From Actinobacillus porcinus (lineage in GTDB: Bacteria; Pseudomonadota; Gammaproteobacteria; Enterobacterales; Pasteurellaceae), in assembly GCF_901764995.1 (NCBI RefSeq), contig NZ_CABFKI010000009.1, positions 1-64,000 of the forward strand: 64,000 nucleotides of DNA. Reading direction: 5' to 3'. The translations under genes were made by a program, and so were the position numbers. Positions 47,693 through 55,419 of the stretch are shown one piece after another (position 1 is the stretch's first letter; each line of letters opens with the position of its first letter). The notes under the pieces were generated by a model. That model saw only the letters and a program-made list of their open reading frames with translations. It did not search any database and was not told where the DNA came from.

Positions 47693-47766
47693 ATTTGTAG
47701 TCTAAATCCATACTAAGTGCGGTCAAATTTGACCGCATTTCTTTTTAATTTTACACAACTTTAACT

Positions 47767-48198
47767 ATGACAAAATTTTGGGAAACTAAATCACTCAGTG
47801 AGATGACGGATGATGAATGGGAAGCACTTTGTGACGGCTGCGGTAAATGTTGTTATCGTAAATTTATAGAAGGACGCGGACGGCGAGAAAAGCTTTATTA
47901 CACTCGAATTGCTTGCGATTTATTAGATTTAAACACAGGAAAGTGCGGTGATTATTTAAACCGTTTTAAATTAGACACTGAATGCACAAAGCTAACCAAG
48001 AAAAATTTGCCACAATTTGGTTGGTTACCTCAAACCTGCGCCTATCGTTTGCTTTATGAAGGCAAACCATTATTTGATTGGCATCCCTTAATCTCAGGCA
48101 ATCCTGATTCTGTTAAATTGGCACATATTCCTATTGTTAACGGAATCCACGAAAAAGATGTGATCGATTGGTTTGAGTTTGTGATTGATGAACATTAA
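47767..48198 (+). CDS. YcgN/UPF0260 family cysteine-cluster protein
   Basis: The 143-residue protein begins MTKFWETKSLSEMTDDEWEALCDGCGKCCYRKF. It carries the CxxCGKCC cluster near 22-29 and further conserved Cys in ARIACDLLDLNTGKCGDY and LPQTCAYRLLYEG, typical of the UPF0260/YcgN group and probably metal-binding. H. influenzae has a member right after glnS as well. The molecular role is unknown. An inverted uptake signal pair lies just upstream (47717-47741). Confidence 0.9.
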   Translation: MTKFWETKSLSEMTDDEWEALCDGCGKCCYRKFIEGRGRREKLYYTRIACDLLDLNTGKCGDYLNRFKLDTECTKLTKKNLPQFGWLPQTCAYRLLYEGKPLFDWHPLISGNPDSVKLAHIPIVNGIHEKDVIDWFEFVIDEH

Positions 48199-48250
48199 AT
48201 TTCAAAAAAAATTGGCAAGATGCTTGAGTTGGGGGGGATTTTGCTTCAAG

Positions 48251-48280
48251 AAAAAACCCTTTTGTACATACAAAAGGGCT
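48251..48280 (-). terminator. Strong minus-strand terminator, probably the original rplY terminator
   Basis: Perfect 10-bp stem CCCTTTTGTA (48257-48266) / TACAAAAGGG (48269-48278), with A6 at 48251-48256 giving U6 on the minus strand. No minus-strand gene ends here now. rplY, whose 3' end is duplicated at 48310-48328, lies 5.1 kb away. It can also terminate ycgN. Confidence 0.75.
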
Positions 48281-48309
48281 TCGTACCATAGCTTGCGTTA
48301 AATTAATTC

Positions 48310-48328
48310 ATTACGCACGTTTGAAGTC
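48310..48328. repeat. Left att-like direct repeat
   Basis: 19 bp, 18 identical to the 3' end of rplY. On the minus strand it reads FYFDFKRA-stop in frame, against [12 protein letters not shown] in rplY. Between here and 48502 the sequence is AT-rich, with two CCGAAAC words (48406, 48426) and no gene. Confidence 0.7.
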
Positions 48329-48501
48329 AAAGTAAAACAAACTTGTTCTCAAGAAAATAATCGTTAAAAATCAAAAGATTAAAGTGTTTATTTTTAGAGA
48401 TGTTCCGAAACAGGCATTATTTTTCCGAAACTCACTTATTTTAAACGGGGATATTAGGTGATTTCATCAGTGGGTTTTAACAGCCTATCTTTGCGAATAT
48501 A

Positions 48502-49092
48502 GTGCTGTGTCATTCGTTTTGCCGTAAGCCCAATGGCGAAACCTATCTCAGTTATGATTTCATGGCCACCACAAACCAAATCGCGCTCTCACAGCACGAA
48601 ACCTTTTGTGCGGACAGCCTAAAAGCGGCAGAAAAGAAAGTGAACCGCGATCACATTCTATCGCCTTTTATGATTGCCATACCAAACGAAATCAACGATG
48701 TCACCGATGAAATCATTTATGAAATGCTCAAGCCATTTAAGACCGCTGAAAAATTGGTCACACATTACGAAGAAAACATCATCCGAGAAAATGCGCGCCA
48801 AGAGTTAGCGCAACTTGAAATTCAAGGGGACAAACAAACGTGGGCAATATTACGCCAAAACGGCTTAACCAACTGGCAACAGGTTCGTGAACTTGGCTTT
48901 CAGCGGTTGCTCGATTTCAAAGGCATAGGCGAAATCCGCGCGAAAAAACTACTCAACGCGTTCGTAGATTTAATCACCACGCAACAAGACAAACTGGTTA
49001 ATTATCTCAAATTGGAAGAAATCTACGCCAAACGCAGAGAAGACAAAGAAACCATTGAACAGGCAAGAAATTGGAGACCCAAGGAGGCATAA
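48502..49092 (+). CDS. Phage-like protein of unknown function with a helix-hairpin-helix motif
   Basis: The 196-residue frame opens with GTG right after a stop and lacks a good ribosome-binding site. I suspect the N-terminus is truncated by a junction, and ATG at 48562 is a possible alternative start. Mostly helical and charged. Residues about 133-155 (QRLLDFKGIGEIRAKKLLNAF) look like a DNA-binding helix-hairpin-helix. The end overlaps nothing but abuts the next ATG exactly, so the two genes are coupled. I do not recognise the family. Confidence 0.55.
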   Translation: MLCHSFCRKPNGETYLSYDFMATTNQIALSQHETFCADSLKAAEKKVNRDHILSPFMIAIPNEINDVTDEIIYEMLKPFKTAEKLVTHYEENIIRENARQELAQLEIQGDKQTWAILRQNGLTNWQQVRELGFQRLLDFKGIGEIRAKKLLNAFVDLITTQQDKLVNYLKLEEIYAKRREDKETIEQARNWRPKEA

Positions 49093-49347
49093 ATGTTCAA
49101 ATCTTTAACCGCGCTTTTAAAAAAAACGCCACACAACCCCCAACTTGAACAAGCCACAAGGCAAATCGCCGCGTTAGAATATCGACTGGCAGAAGCGCAA
49201 GTTCAAATCGATGATTTACATTTTGAACTCAAAGAGAAAGACAAACGCATTGATGGGTTGCAAATCATCATCAAAAATCAAAAAGATGACATTCTCAATT
49301 TAAGAAAAGTACGTTCAACCAAAAAGAAAAAAGGAGTGAGAAAATGA
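49093..49347 (+). CDS. Small coiled-coil phage-like protein
   Basis: 84 residues, nearly all predicted coiled coil (residues about 17-70: LEQATRQIAALEYRLAEAQ and on), ending in a lysine-rich tail (RSTKKKKGVRK). The ATG follows the previous stop directly with an AAGGAGG ribosome-binding site, and its own stop overlaps the next ATG by 4 bp. Unknown function. Confidence 0.6.
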   Translation: MFKSLTALLKKTPHNPQLEQATRQIAALEYRLAEAQVQIDDLHFELKEKDKRIDGLQIIIKNQKDDILNLRKVRSTKKKKGVRK

Positions 49348-50024
49348 TTTCAGAAGAAGACAAAAAAGAAATCCTAAATGGAGCTTATGGAATTAGCCGT
49401 GACGGTGTTAAATGTAAATATGTAGGGTTATCTGATTATGAAAACTACCCATATGTATTTATTTATTTTAATGACGCAGATGAAATTGCGAGAATACATC
49501 AATTGTCTGAAGATTTTCGCAATATTAAAGACACTGAACATGAAATTGACGTTGTAGGTCTATGGGAAAACCAACCAAAACCTTTTAACCTTGAAAAAGC
49601 ATTAGCTGGCGAGCCAGTGATGTTAAGAAATGGTTCAAAAGCCTGTGTACTTTCAAAATTACCTAAAAATTTGGATTTTAATTATATTCCAGATTTACCA
49701 TTAATTGGCTTAGAAAAAGGATCTCTCAAATTCATATATTGGACAGAAGATGGACGAACTTCAACAATCAATGATGAAACTCCTATAGACATAATTGGTA
49801 TGTGGAAAAAACCTGAACCAGTGTCAAACATGATAACAGTTACTTTACCTTGTCCTATAAAAGAACCAACTGGTCAAAAATGGTCTATTGATTCACAATT
49901 AGACACTCCGCAAAGTACACTCACAGATATATATGATGAAACCTTTATCTCAAAAGGTTGTTACTTTAACACAAAAGAAGATGCCCAAGCCTGGCTTGAT
50001 GCAATGAGAAATAACCGCAGATGA
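49344..50024 (+). CDS. Phage-like protein with two tandem repeats of unknown function
   Basis: 226 residues. Two internal repeats of about 75 residues each end alike (HEIDVVGLWENQPKPFN near 65-80 and PIDIIGMWKKPEP near 145-157), so it looks like a duplicated small beta domain. A C-terminal unit contains KGCYFNTKEDAQAWLDAMR, seen in several phage proteins. AAGGAGTGAG ribosome-binding site. More AT-rich than the genes before it. Its ATG overlaps the previous stop, making a three-gene unit. I do not recognise a named family. Confidence 0.6.
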   Translation: MISEEDKKEILNGAYGISRDGVKCKYVGLSDYENYPYVFIYFNDADEIARIHQLSEDFRNIKDTEHEIDVVGLWENQPKPFNLEKALAGEPVMLRNGSKACVLSKLPKNLDFNYIPDLPLIGLEKGSLKFIYWTEDGRTSTINDETPIDIIGMWKKPEPVSNMITVTLPCPIKEPTGQKWSIDSQLDTPQSTLTDIYDETFISKGCYFNTKEDAQAWLDAMRNNRR

Positions 50025-50042
50025 GCTGGTTGATTTCATTAA

Positions 50043-50318
50043 CGTGTTTACACGCGAGATACACAAACAGTCACAACGGCATTAACGATTTCTTATAAAT
50101 TAACCGATCCGATTGCCGTGTATAAAAACTTCCGCACCACAGAAAATATGGCGTCTCAGTTAATTGAGCCTCGTAGCCGTCAAGCCTTAGAAGTTGTTTT
50201 CAGTAACTACACTGCACAAAAGGCCCTTGAAAATCGAGCGCAATTATCCACTGATATTACCGCTCAAATCCGAAAATACACGCCAAAAACAAAAGACCAC
50301 GTACGGCTGACATCGTAG
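50043..50318 (+). pseudogene. SPFH/prohibitin-like protein fragment
   Basis: Open frame from 50043 without a start reads VYTRDTQTVTTALTISYKL.. then ENMASQLIEPRSRQALEVVFSNYTAQKALENRAQL. This is the core of a prohibitin/SPFH domain (D-Q-V strand and the R-x-A-L-E-x-V-F helix). The N-terminal membrane anchor and the C-terminal coiled coil are missing. After about 50284 the frame runs into an unrelated minus-strand gene. A remnant of a phage or host SPFH gene, not functional. Confidence 0.6.
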
Positions 50319-50506
50319 AGCAGTGTGAAATCGCGGTGTGATATACTGCGTGGTCTGGCTTTGCGGTAGTTATGAATGATTAAAGAGCCGTCATCGCCAA
50401 GATAAGGAACGCTGATAATCATTGAGCCTTTGGCGAGTCTGTCGCTGTATTTCACCATAGCCGCGTTGTTGTTCCGCTTTTTGCGCGGTTTCTTTGAACT
50501 TGCCAT
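50264..50506 (-). pseudogene. Small phage-like protein, C-terminally truncated
   Basis: 80-residue frame starting MASSKKPRKKRNNNAAMVKYSDRLAKGSMIISVPYLGDDG. The basic N-terminus is followed by a beta-rich part. The last residues (about 70-80) come from the reverse complement of the SPFH fragment, so the true C-terminus has been replaced at a junction near 50285-50300. It starts 3 bp after the next gene's stop, in the same operon direction. Unrecognised family. Confidence 0.45.
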
Positions 50507-50509
50507 AAT

Positions 50510-50827
50510 TTAACCTTTGTGAATATGCACAACAGGCACCTCTATCATGTCATTTAATGGGGTAGCGGTGGGTTCATCTGCAGTGAGATTGAGACGACCG
50601 CCCAAGGTGGCGTAACCGCAAATATCTTGCCAGTGGTCAACTTCGTGCGGATTGCCTTGTAAAATTCGGGTAATTTTAGTGGCAATCATTGTGAGCGCGT
50701 ATTTGTGCGAGCTGTCTAAGTGCGGTGCGTTTTGGATGTGTTTTGTGATGTCGTTAAAAATTAACGCGCCTTGGTGAAAATTGCCGTGGGTGCTTTCGCG
50801 TTGCGCTAATAATTCTGTGGTGTTCAT
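50510..50827 (-). CDS. DUF6378-like phage protein
   Basis: 105 residues: MNTTELLAQRESTHGNFHQGALIFNDITKHI.. then KYALTMIATKITRILQGNPHEVDHWQDICGYATLGGR. The pattern ERxxTHG..F, ALxMIxxKIxRIL.G.P...DHW.DI.GYATL is the phage family I know as DUF6378. The molecular role is not established. Its ATG overlaps the stop of the upstream 45-residue ORF (ATGA), implying coupling. Confidence 0.65.
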   Translation of the reverse strand: MNTTELLAQRESTHGNFHQGALIFNDITKHIQNAPHLDSSHKYALTMIATKITRILQGNPHEVDHWQDICGYATLGGRLNLTADEPTATPLNDMIEVPVVHIHKG

Positions 50828-50961
50828 TGTGGTTCCTTGTTTAAATTGTGGTGATTGATAAACTCTCTACGCATTTCGCGTAGCTTCTCTAGGGCTTGTT
50901 CAAGCTCTTTTTCTTTTGTGTCAAACTCGTTGAGTTTTTCTTGGATTTGTTCTTTTGTCAT
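50824..50961 (-). CDS. 45-residue coiled-coil phage-like peptide
   Basis: MTKEQIQEKLNEFDTKEKEL and on, ending HHNLNKEPQ. Strongly charged and heptad-like, so probably a short coiled coil. Its TGA overlaps the next ATG by 4 bp (ATGA). The upstream sequence is cut by a junction with tail-gene fragments, so its promoter is probably lost. Confidence 0.5.
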   Translation of the reverse strand: MTKEQIQEKLNEFDTKEKELEQALEKLREMRREFINHHNLNKEPQ

Positions 50962-50966
50962 GTTTA

Positions 50967-51074
50967 CGCTTCAATGTCGGCGTTAAAATGCTTTATAGCC
51001 AAAATGACCAAGGGGATACGAATCCGACAGATGTCACCTTGCGTATTAGCGTGGGCAATATCAAAAAGCCGTAG
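50967..51074 (+). pseudogene. Small phage structural-gene fragment
   Basis: Open frame RFNVGVKMLYSQNDQGDTNPTDV.. ending VGNIKKP-stop, with no start codon of its own. The composition suggests a phage tail or baseplate protein piece. The last bases overlap, in another frame, the start of the gpJ-like fragment, which marks a deletion junction. Confidence 0.3.
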
Positions 51075-51955
51075 AATATGTATCGGATGATGAATCCATT
51101 GCGAAAAACGGGCTAAACCTCACGGAAGTCACTGCATTTGGTTGTACATCGCGCGGACAAGCCTATCGCACAGGACGTTGGCTTATCGAGACGGAAAAAT
51201 TAGAAAAAGAAACCATTACATTTACTGTTGGACGCGAAGGATTAATGCACTTACCGGGTGATATTATTCGCGTTAACGACAACGATTATGCCGGAACAAA
51301 TATTGGCGGTCGTGTCTTGGCTGTTAATGGCAATAAAATCACTCTTGATCGCAAAATTGAACTTTCTGGCAACAGTTTCTTGACCTATATCAATAATTCC
51401 GCCCAAGAAAGCACAATCCGAATTACCGAAGTTAAAGGCGACGTTGCCATATTAGCAAGCACGCCAACCGACATTGAACCCTATACCGTTTGGGCATTAA
51501 CCACAGAGCGAATCACTTCGGGCTTATATAAAGCCATGACGCTGACAGAGAATGATGACGGTACATTTACCGTTACCGCACTCCAACACGAACCGCAAAA
51601 AGAGGCTATCGTAGATAAAAGTGCGCACTTTGTACCAAGCAATAGAACGACTTTACGCCCCCCACAAATTCAAGACATTGATACTCAAGTCGGTTATGAC
51701 GGCAAATTGTATGTCACCGCCGATATTGGTTCAGGGGACGGCGAAGTCAGTTTTGATGTGCGCATCTTGAAAGACGGCAAACTCTATGAATATCGCCGCG
51801 GATTAAGCAACTCAAATCTTGCCTTGGAAGATTTACCCAATGGCGAATATACCGTTGTGATTTACGCCAAGAATAAAGACGGACAAGTGTTGAGTGAGAA
51901 ATCCTCCCACTTTACCATTAATAAACCGCCCGTATTGGGCAACCTTTGCAGATGA
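51050..51955 (+). pseudogene. Lambda gpJ-like tail tip/host specificity protein, internal fragment
   Basis: The frame is open from 51050 with no proper start (an ATG at 51245 is internal). It reads SDDESIAKNGLNLTEVTAFGCTSRGQAYRTGRWLIETEKLEKETITFTVGREG in pieces, then LPGDIIRVNDNDYAG. This is the central part of phage tail tip protein J, followed by a fibronectin-III-like region (GEVSFDVRILKDGKLYEYRRGLS). Both the N-terminal and the C-terminal parts are gone. At about 51935 it joins a HicB-like gene in another frame. Confidence 0.75.
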
Positions 51956-52313
51956 AGAAAAACTCACAGGCGTAACACAAGGCGAAGATTTGACTGAGCT
52001 TGATGAAATGCTTGAAGACTTGCTGATTTGTAACGTCAAAGATTATTTTGACGAAGACAAATATTTTCCCGAACCCACTGAACCAAAAGTAGGGGAACGA
52101 CTAGTTGCAATGTCGAGCCAACTTGAAGCAAAAGTATTGCTCAATAACGAGCGTGTCAAACAGGGCTTAACCAAAAAAGCCCTTGGCGAATTAGCCGGAT
52201 TAAGTGCGGTTGAAATCGGACGCATTTTAAACCCACGCTACGGATCGAAAATTGACGCCATTGAAAAGGTTCTTATCGCCCTAGGCAAACCGCTGAAATT
52301 GGCGTTGGATTAA
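51894..52313 (+). pseudogene. Truncated HicB-like antitoxin with C-terminal helix-turn-helix
   Basis: Homology begins at about residue 14 (YWATFADEEKLTGVTQGEDLTELDEMLEDLL), which is the middle of a HicB partial RNase H fold. It continues to a helix-turn-helix (LTKKALGELAGLSAVEIGRIL) and a normal end (LGKPLKLALD). The first 13 residues come from the gpJ fragment, so the native start and first strand are lost. No HicA partner precedes it. It may still be translated from the ATG at 51894, and DNA binding could survive. Confidence 0.6.
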
Positions 52314-52347
52314 GCTATAGAAAAACCGCCCATGTGGCGGTTTTGTC

Positions 52348-52767
52348 TTAAGCGGGGTAAATGTAAAAATGCTTATTCAGCTTGCTAAAGGCTTTCTCAA
52401 CAAATTCAACTTTAGTAGAGTGATTAAAGTCTAATAACCGATCGACCTGTGGCATATGAACATCCAACCGTCTTGCCATCTCTGCTTTACGCACGCCTTG
52501 CTTAATCATTTCATTAAGCAAGAAAATTTTCATTGATTGCAAAACAGAAAGATCGACCGTATGTTGCCCTTCTTTGGGTTGGCTTGGCATAGGAATTTCA
52601 CGTCTATCATCAAAATAAAATTCCAATGCAGCTTCTAAGCCATCTTGTGCCTCAAGAAGTGCTTCATCAATATCATCGCCAACACTTGCCATTTCAGGAA
52701 TATCAGGACAAGTAACGAGAAACGTCCCATTATCATCAGGGACAATCTCAACAGGATAACGTAACAT
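52348..52767 (-). CDS. hicB: HicB family antitoxin
   Basis: 139 residues. The N-terminal partial RNase H fold has YPVEIVPDDNGTFLVTCPDIPEMASVGDDIDEALLEAQDGLEAAL. The C-terminal helix-turn-helix is in VRKAEMARRLDVHMPQVDRLLD. It should neutralise HicA and repress the operon promoter. It lies 42 bp downstream of hicA on the same strand, with a GGAGAT ribosome-binding site. Confidence 0.9.
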   Translation of the reverse strand: MLRYPVEIVPDDNGTFLVTCPDIPEMASVGDDIDEALLEAQDGLEAALEFYFDDRREIPMPSQPKEGQHTVDLSVLQSMKIFLLNEMIKQGVRKAEMARRLDVHMPQVDRLLDFNHSTKVEFVEKAFSKLNKHFYIYPA

Positions 52768-52809
52768 ATTTAATCTCCTAGAAAAGCCCCTCTTTCGAGG
52801 GACTTAATA

Positions 52810-52992
52810 TTATTTAAGATCTAAGTCTTTTTTGATCTTATTCACTAAACCGGTACCAATTTCTCTACTCCCATGATAAGGAAAAACAGATTGCTTACCG
52901 TTTAGTGTTACCTTTCGATGACTTCCGCGCTTATGTGGTTCAATTTTACACCCCTGCGCTAACAAGTATCTCAGGAACTCGCTGTATTTCAT
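52810..52992 (-). CDS. hicA: HicA family mRNA interferase toxin
   Basis: 60-residue double-stranded-RNA-binding-like toxin that cleaves mRNA. It shows MKYSEFLRYLLAQGCKIEPHKRGSHRKV with the catalytic His of the GSH(R/x)K motif near residue 24, then the VFPYHGSREIGTGLVNKIKKDL ending normal for HicA. It appears intact. AAGGAGG ribosome-binding site. First gene of hicA-hicB. Confidence 0.92.
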   Translation of the reverse strand: MKYSEFLRYLLAQGCKIEPHKRGSHRKVTLNGKQSVFPYHGSREIGTGLVNKIKKDLDLK

Positions 52993-53026
52993 AAGACCTC
53001 CTTATCAAAACAGCGAAATCATAATA

Positions 53027-53063
53027 CAACTTTTTTGTTGTATTTGCAACATAATTGTTGTGT
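53027..53063. promoter_or_regulatory. Probable hicAB operator
   Basis: Two adjacent CAAC-N6-GTTG inverted repeats (53028-53041 and 53048-53061), 35 bp or more upstream of hicA, in a TTGTTGT-rich stretch. Likely HicB autorepression sites. Confidence 0.5.
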
Positions 53064-53097
53064 TTTTTGTTTTCAACGACAAAACAAGGAGTCCATT

Positions 53098-53226
53098 ATG
53101 ACAACTTTCAATAAAATCTTAACCCCAGTGTAAATGTCAAAAGACAACATCGGCAAATCATTCCAAGATATTATTATTGGGCTTATTTATAACTATATGA
53201 GAGAAATGGGAATGATTCAGGTGTGA
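53098..53226 (+). other. Short remnant ORFs downstream of the hicAB promoter
   Basis: ATG at 53098 gives MTTFNKILTPV-stop. ATG at 53134 gives MSKDNIGKSFQDIIIGLIYNYMREMGMIQV-stop (53134-53226, 30 residues). They read like the remains of one small phage gene broken by a stop. Between 53227 and 53400 there is only an inverted repeat, ACGTTCCGAAA/TTTCGGAACGT (about 53292-53371). Confidence 0.35.
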
Positions 53227-53400
53227 TGATGGGAAAAGTTTCTATGAGAGGTCTTTTTTCTTTGTTTACTTGACCCTTTTACATACTAAAAAAACGTTCC
53301 GAAACTATTTTTTAAAATATTGATAAATAAGACTTAAATAATCAAAATTTTAATAATAATTTCGGAACGTTTATTGGCTGTAAACCCTTATAAATCAGGG

Positions 53401-53419
53401 ATTACGCACGTTTAAAGTC
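53401..53419. repeat. Right att-like direct repeat inside the rplY 3' end
   Basis: ATTACGCACGTTTAAAGTC contains the rplY stop and last codons, one mismatch from 48310-48328. Confidence 0.7.
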
Positions 53420-53689
53420 GATATGAACTAATTTTGGTTTGAATGGGTGACGTTGCATTGCTTGAACTTTAACTGCAACTTCTTTGCCTTCGATAACCAA
53501 TGTGATCACGTCTGAATAGAAAGAATCGTGAACTTGTGCGTTGTTTAATTCATCGTGGCTTAACACGATTGAAACCGGTGCTTCTTTACCACCGTAAACG
53601 ATAGCAGGGATTTGACCATTGTGACGCAGGCGGCGGCTCGCACCCTTACCTTGCGCTGTACGAACTTCAGCGTTAAATTTAAATGCCAT
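53402..53689 (-). CDS. rplY: 50S ribosomal protein bL25
   Basis: 5S rRNA-binding protein of the large subunit. Starting at [22 protein letters not shown] (53689) it is 95 residues, the short L25 form of Haemophilus and E. coli. The frame open to 53866 has no homology. [16 protein letters not shown] and the ending [12 protein letters not shown] are typical. Its last codons are the target duplicated at the island's far end, so the island has preserved or replaced the 3' end without breaking the gene. Confidence 0.96.
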   Translation of the reverse strand: MAFKFNAEVRTAQGKGASRRLRHNGQIPAIVYGGKEAPVSIVLSHDELNNAQVHDSFYSDVITLVIEGKEVAVKVQAMQRHPFKPKLVHIDFKRA

Positions 53690-53879
53690 GTTAATTTTCT
53701 CTTTAAGTAAGATTAAGATAGACAGAAATTGCAGGCGACCCAGCAATTTCCCATAATTCGCTCGATAACATATCGAGAGACGCGGATTATAATGAATTAT
53801 CACATTAAATGCAAATTTAAACTGGTAATTTAAGGCGATAAAAGGCAAAATAGGCGACAATTTCATTTCAGAGGTTGTT

Positions 53880-54500
53880 ATGGATTTATTAGTTAGTTTT
53901 TTTACTGATTACGGCTATTGGGCTGTGCTTTTTGTGCTTATTATTTGTGGTTTTGGTGTTCCTATCCCTGAAGATATTACGCTCGTTTCAGGGGGGATTA
54001 TTGCTGGGCTTTATCCTGAAAGTATCAATGTGCATATTATGCTTGCTGTGTCTATGCTTGGTGTTTTAGCCGGTGATAGCACAATGTATTGGTTAGGGCG
54101 AATTTATGGCGTAAAAATTCTACGTTTCCGTCCAATGCGTAAAATTCTTACTTTACAACGCTTACGTATGGTGCGCGAGAAATTTGATAAATATGGCAAC
54201 CGCGTATTATTTGTAGCACGTTTTTTACCCGGTTTACGTGCGCCAATTTATATGGTTTCAGGTATTACGCGCCGTGTAAGTTATATCCGCTTCTTGGTAT
54301 TGGATTTCTTCGCAGCCATTATTTCCGTGCCAATTTGGGTTTATTTGGGCGAGCATGGTGCTAATAACCGTGAATGGTTAGCAGAACAAATCAAAACAGG
54401 GCAGTCAGGCATTTATGTCATCATCGGCTTAGTTGCGGCATTTGTTGGCTGGAAAGTTTACAAAGCGCGCAAAGAGAAAAATACCCACAAGTCCCATTAA
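53880..54500 (+). CDS. DedA family membrane protein
   Basis: Inner-membrane SNARE-associated/VTT domain protein of 206 residues. Signatures are [19 protein letters not shown] (PxPxE-like, about 28-46), [15 protein letters not shown] near 70, and [27 protein letters not shown] (about 108-134) with the conserved Arg. The family is tied to membrane lipid and C55-phosphate recycling and to envelope homeostasis. H. influenzae has a dedA gene beside rplY too. Confidence 0.9.
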   Translation: MDLLVSFFTDYGYWAVLFVLIICGFGVPIPEDITLVSGGIIAGLYPESINVHIMLAVSMLGVLAGDSTMYWLGRIYGVKILRFRPMRKILTLQRLRMVREKFDKYGNRVLFVARFLPGLRAPIYMVSGITRRVSYIRFLVLDFFAAIISVPIWVYLGEHGANNREWLAEQIKTGQSGIYVIIGLVAAFVGWKVYKARKEKNTHKSH

Positions 54501-54539
54501 TTTCAATATTTTGTCGCCACTGCGTAGTGCTGAAATTAG

Positions 54540-54583
54540 GGTTGGTAAGCCTGTTGAACCATGGTTGGTGAGCCTGTCGAACC
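54540..54583 (+). repeat. Tandem pair of a 21-bp GTTGGTRAGCCTGTYGAACC unit
   Basis: Copies at 54540-54560 and 54563-54583 differ at two positions and are separated by AT. They sit between dedA and the hydrolase gene. Confidence 0.7.
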
Positions 54584-54630
54584 ACAAGAAATTTCAGCCT
54601 ATTTCCACACAAGACTTACTAAGATAAACG

Positions 54631-55419
54631 ATGGCATTTTTTGATACACATACCCATTTAGACTATCTTCATCAATTTACCCAAGAACCCTTGGAAAATT
54701 TAGTGCAAAATGCACTTTCCGCAGGCGTAGAAAAAATGCTTGTTGTGGCAGTATTGCAACGAGATTTTGAAACGATAAAAAATCTCACCGCGCTTTTTCC
54801 TGAACATTTACGCTATGGATTAGGCTTACATCCTCTTTATATCAAAGAGCATATATTGACGGATTTGGATGTATTGGAACAATATCTGTCACAACGTCAC
54901 GTAAATTTAACCGCAGTAGCAGAAATTGGCTTAGAGCGCGCCATACCTGAATTAACAGCAGAGCTAGTTTGGAAAAAACAATGCCAATTTTTTGAAGCGC
55001 AATTATATTTGGCAAAACAATATCAGTTGCCGGTGAATTTACATAGCCGCAAAACCCACGACCAACTTTTTACTTTTTTAAAGCGCATTGACGTAGCCCA
55101 AAAAGGCGTGGTACATGGCTTTGCCGGCAGTTATGACCAAGCCAAACGCTTTGTGGATTTAGGTTATAAAATCGGTGTGGGTGGCACAATTACCTACGAA
55201 CGTGCCAATAAAACAAGACAAGCGATAAGCAAACTTCCCTTAGATGCTTTATTGCTTGAAACCGACAGCCCGGATATGCCAGTTTTTGGTTTTCAAGGAC
55301 AACCAAACCGCCCAGAACGAATTACCAATGTATTCCAAGCGTTATGCGAATTACGAACTGAAAGTCCTGAACAAATTCAAGAAACCATTTGGCACAATTC
55401 CATTGATTTATTTGGTTAA
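54631..55419 (+). CDS. TatD family metal-dependent hydrolase (YjjV-like)
   Basis: TIM-barrel metal hydrolase of 262 residues. The metal ligands are the N-terminal FFDTHTHLDY (His-x-His), the Glu in VAEIGLE, His in LPVNLHSRK and VVHGFAG, and the Asp in LLLETDSPDMPVFG. TatD-family members act as DNA exonucleases or D-aminoacyl-tRNA deacylase-like enzymes; the YjjV branch is uncharacterised in detail. It converges on nrdG with a 4-bp overlap of stops. Confidence 0.9.
   Translation: MAFFDTHTHLDYLHQFTQEPLENLVQNALSAGVEKMLVVAVLQRDFETIKNLTALFPEHLRYGLGLHPLYIKEHILTDLDVLEQYLSQRHVNLTAVAEIGLERAIPELTAELVWKKQCQFFEAQLYLAKQYQLPVNLHSRKTHDQLFTFLKRIDVAQKGVVHGFAGSYDQAKRFVDLGYKIGVGGTITYERANKTRQAISKLPLDALLLETDSPDMPVFGFQGQPNRPERITNVFQALCELRTESPEQIQETIWHNSIDLFG

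Larger units (their letters stand above)
48310..53419. mobile_element. Decayed prophage/genomic island inserted at the rplY 3' end
   Basis: Bounded by ATTACGCACGTTTGAAGTC (48310-48328) and ATTACGCACGTTTAAAGTC (53401-53419), direct repeats with one mismatch that encode the last codons of rplY. The interior is a patchwork of phage gene pieces on both strands plus hicAB, with no integrase left. Gene density is low and several frames end abruptly at junctions. Confidence 0.7.

Noticed and set aside
50896..51090. 64-residue plus-strand ORF over the tail-gene junction
   Set aside because: Runs antisense to the 45-residue coiled-coil ORF and then out of frame with both tail fragments; no independent support.
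53690..53866. 59-residue extension of rplY
   Set aside because: bL25 is 95 residues in this group and the conserved start is MAFKFNAEV.
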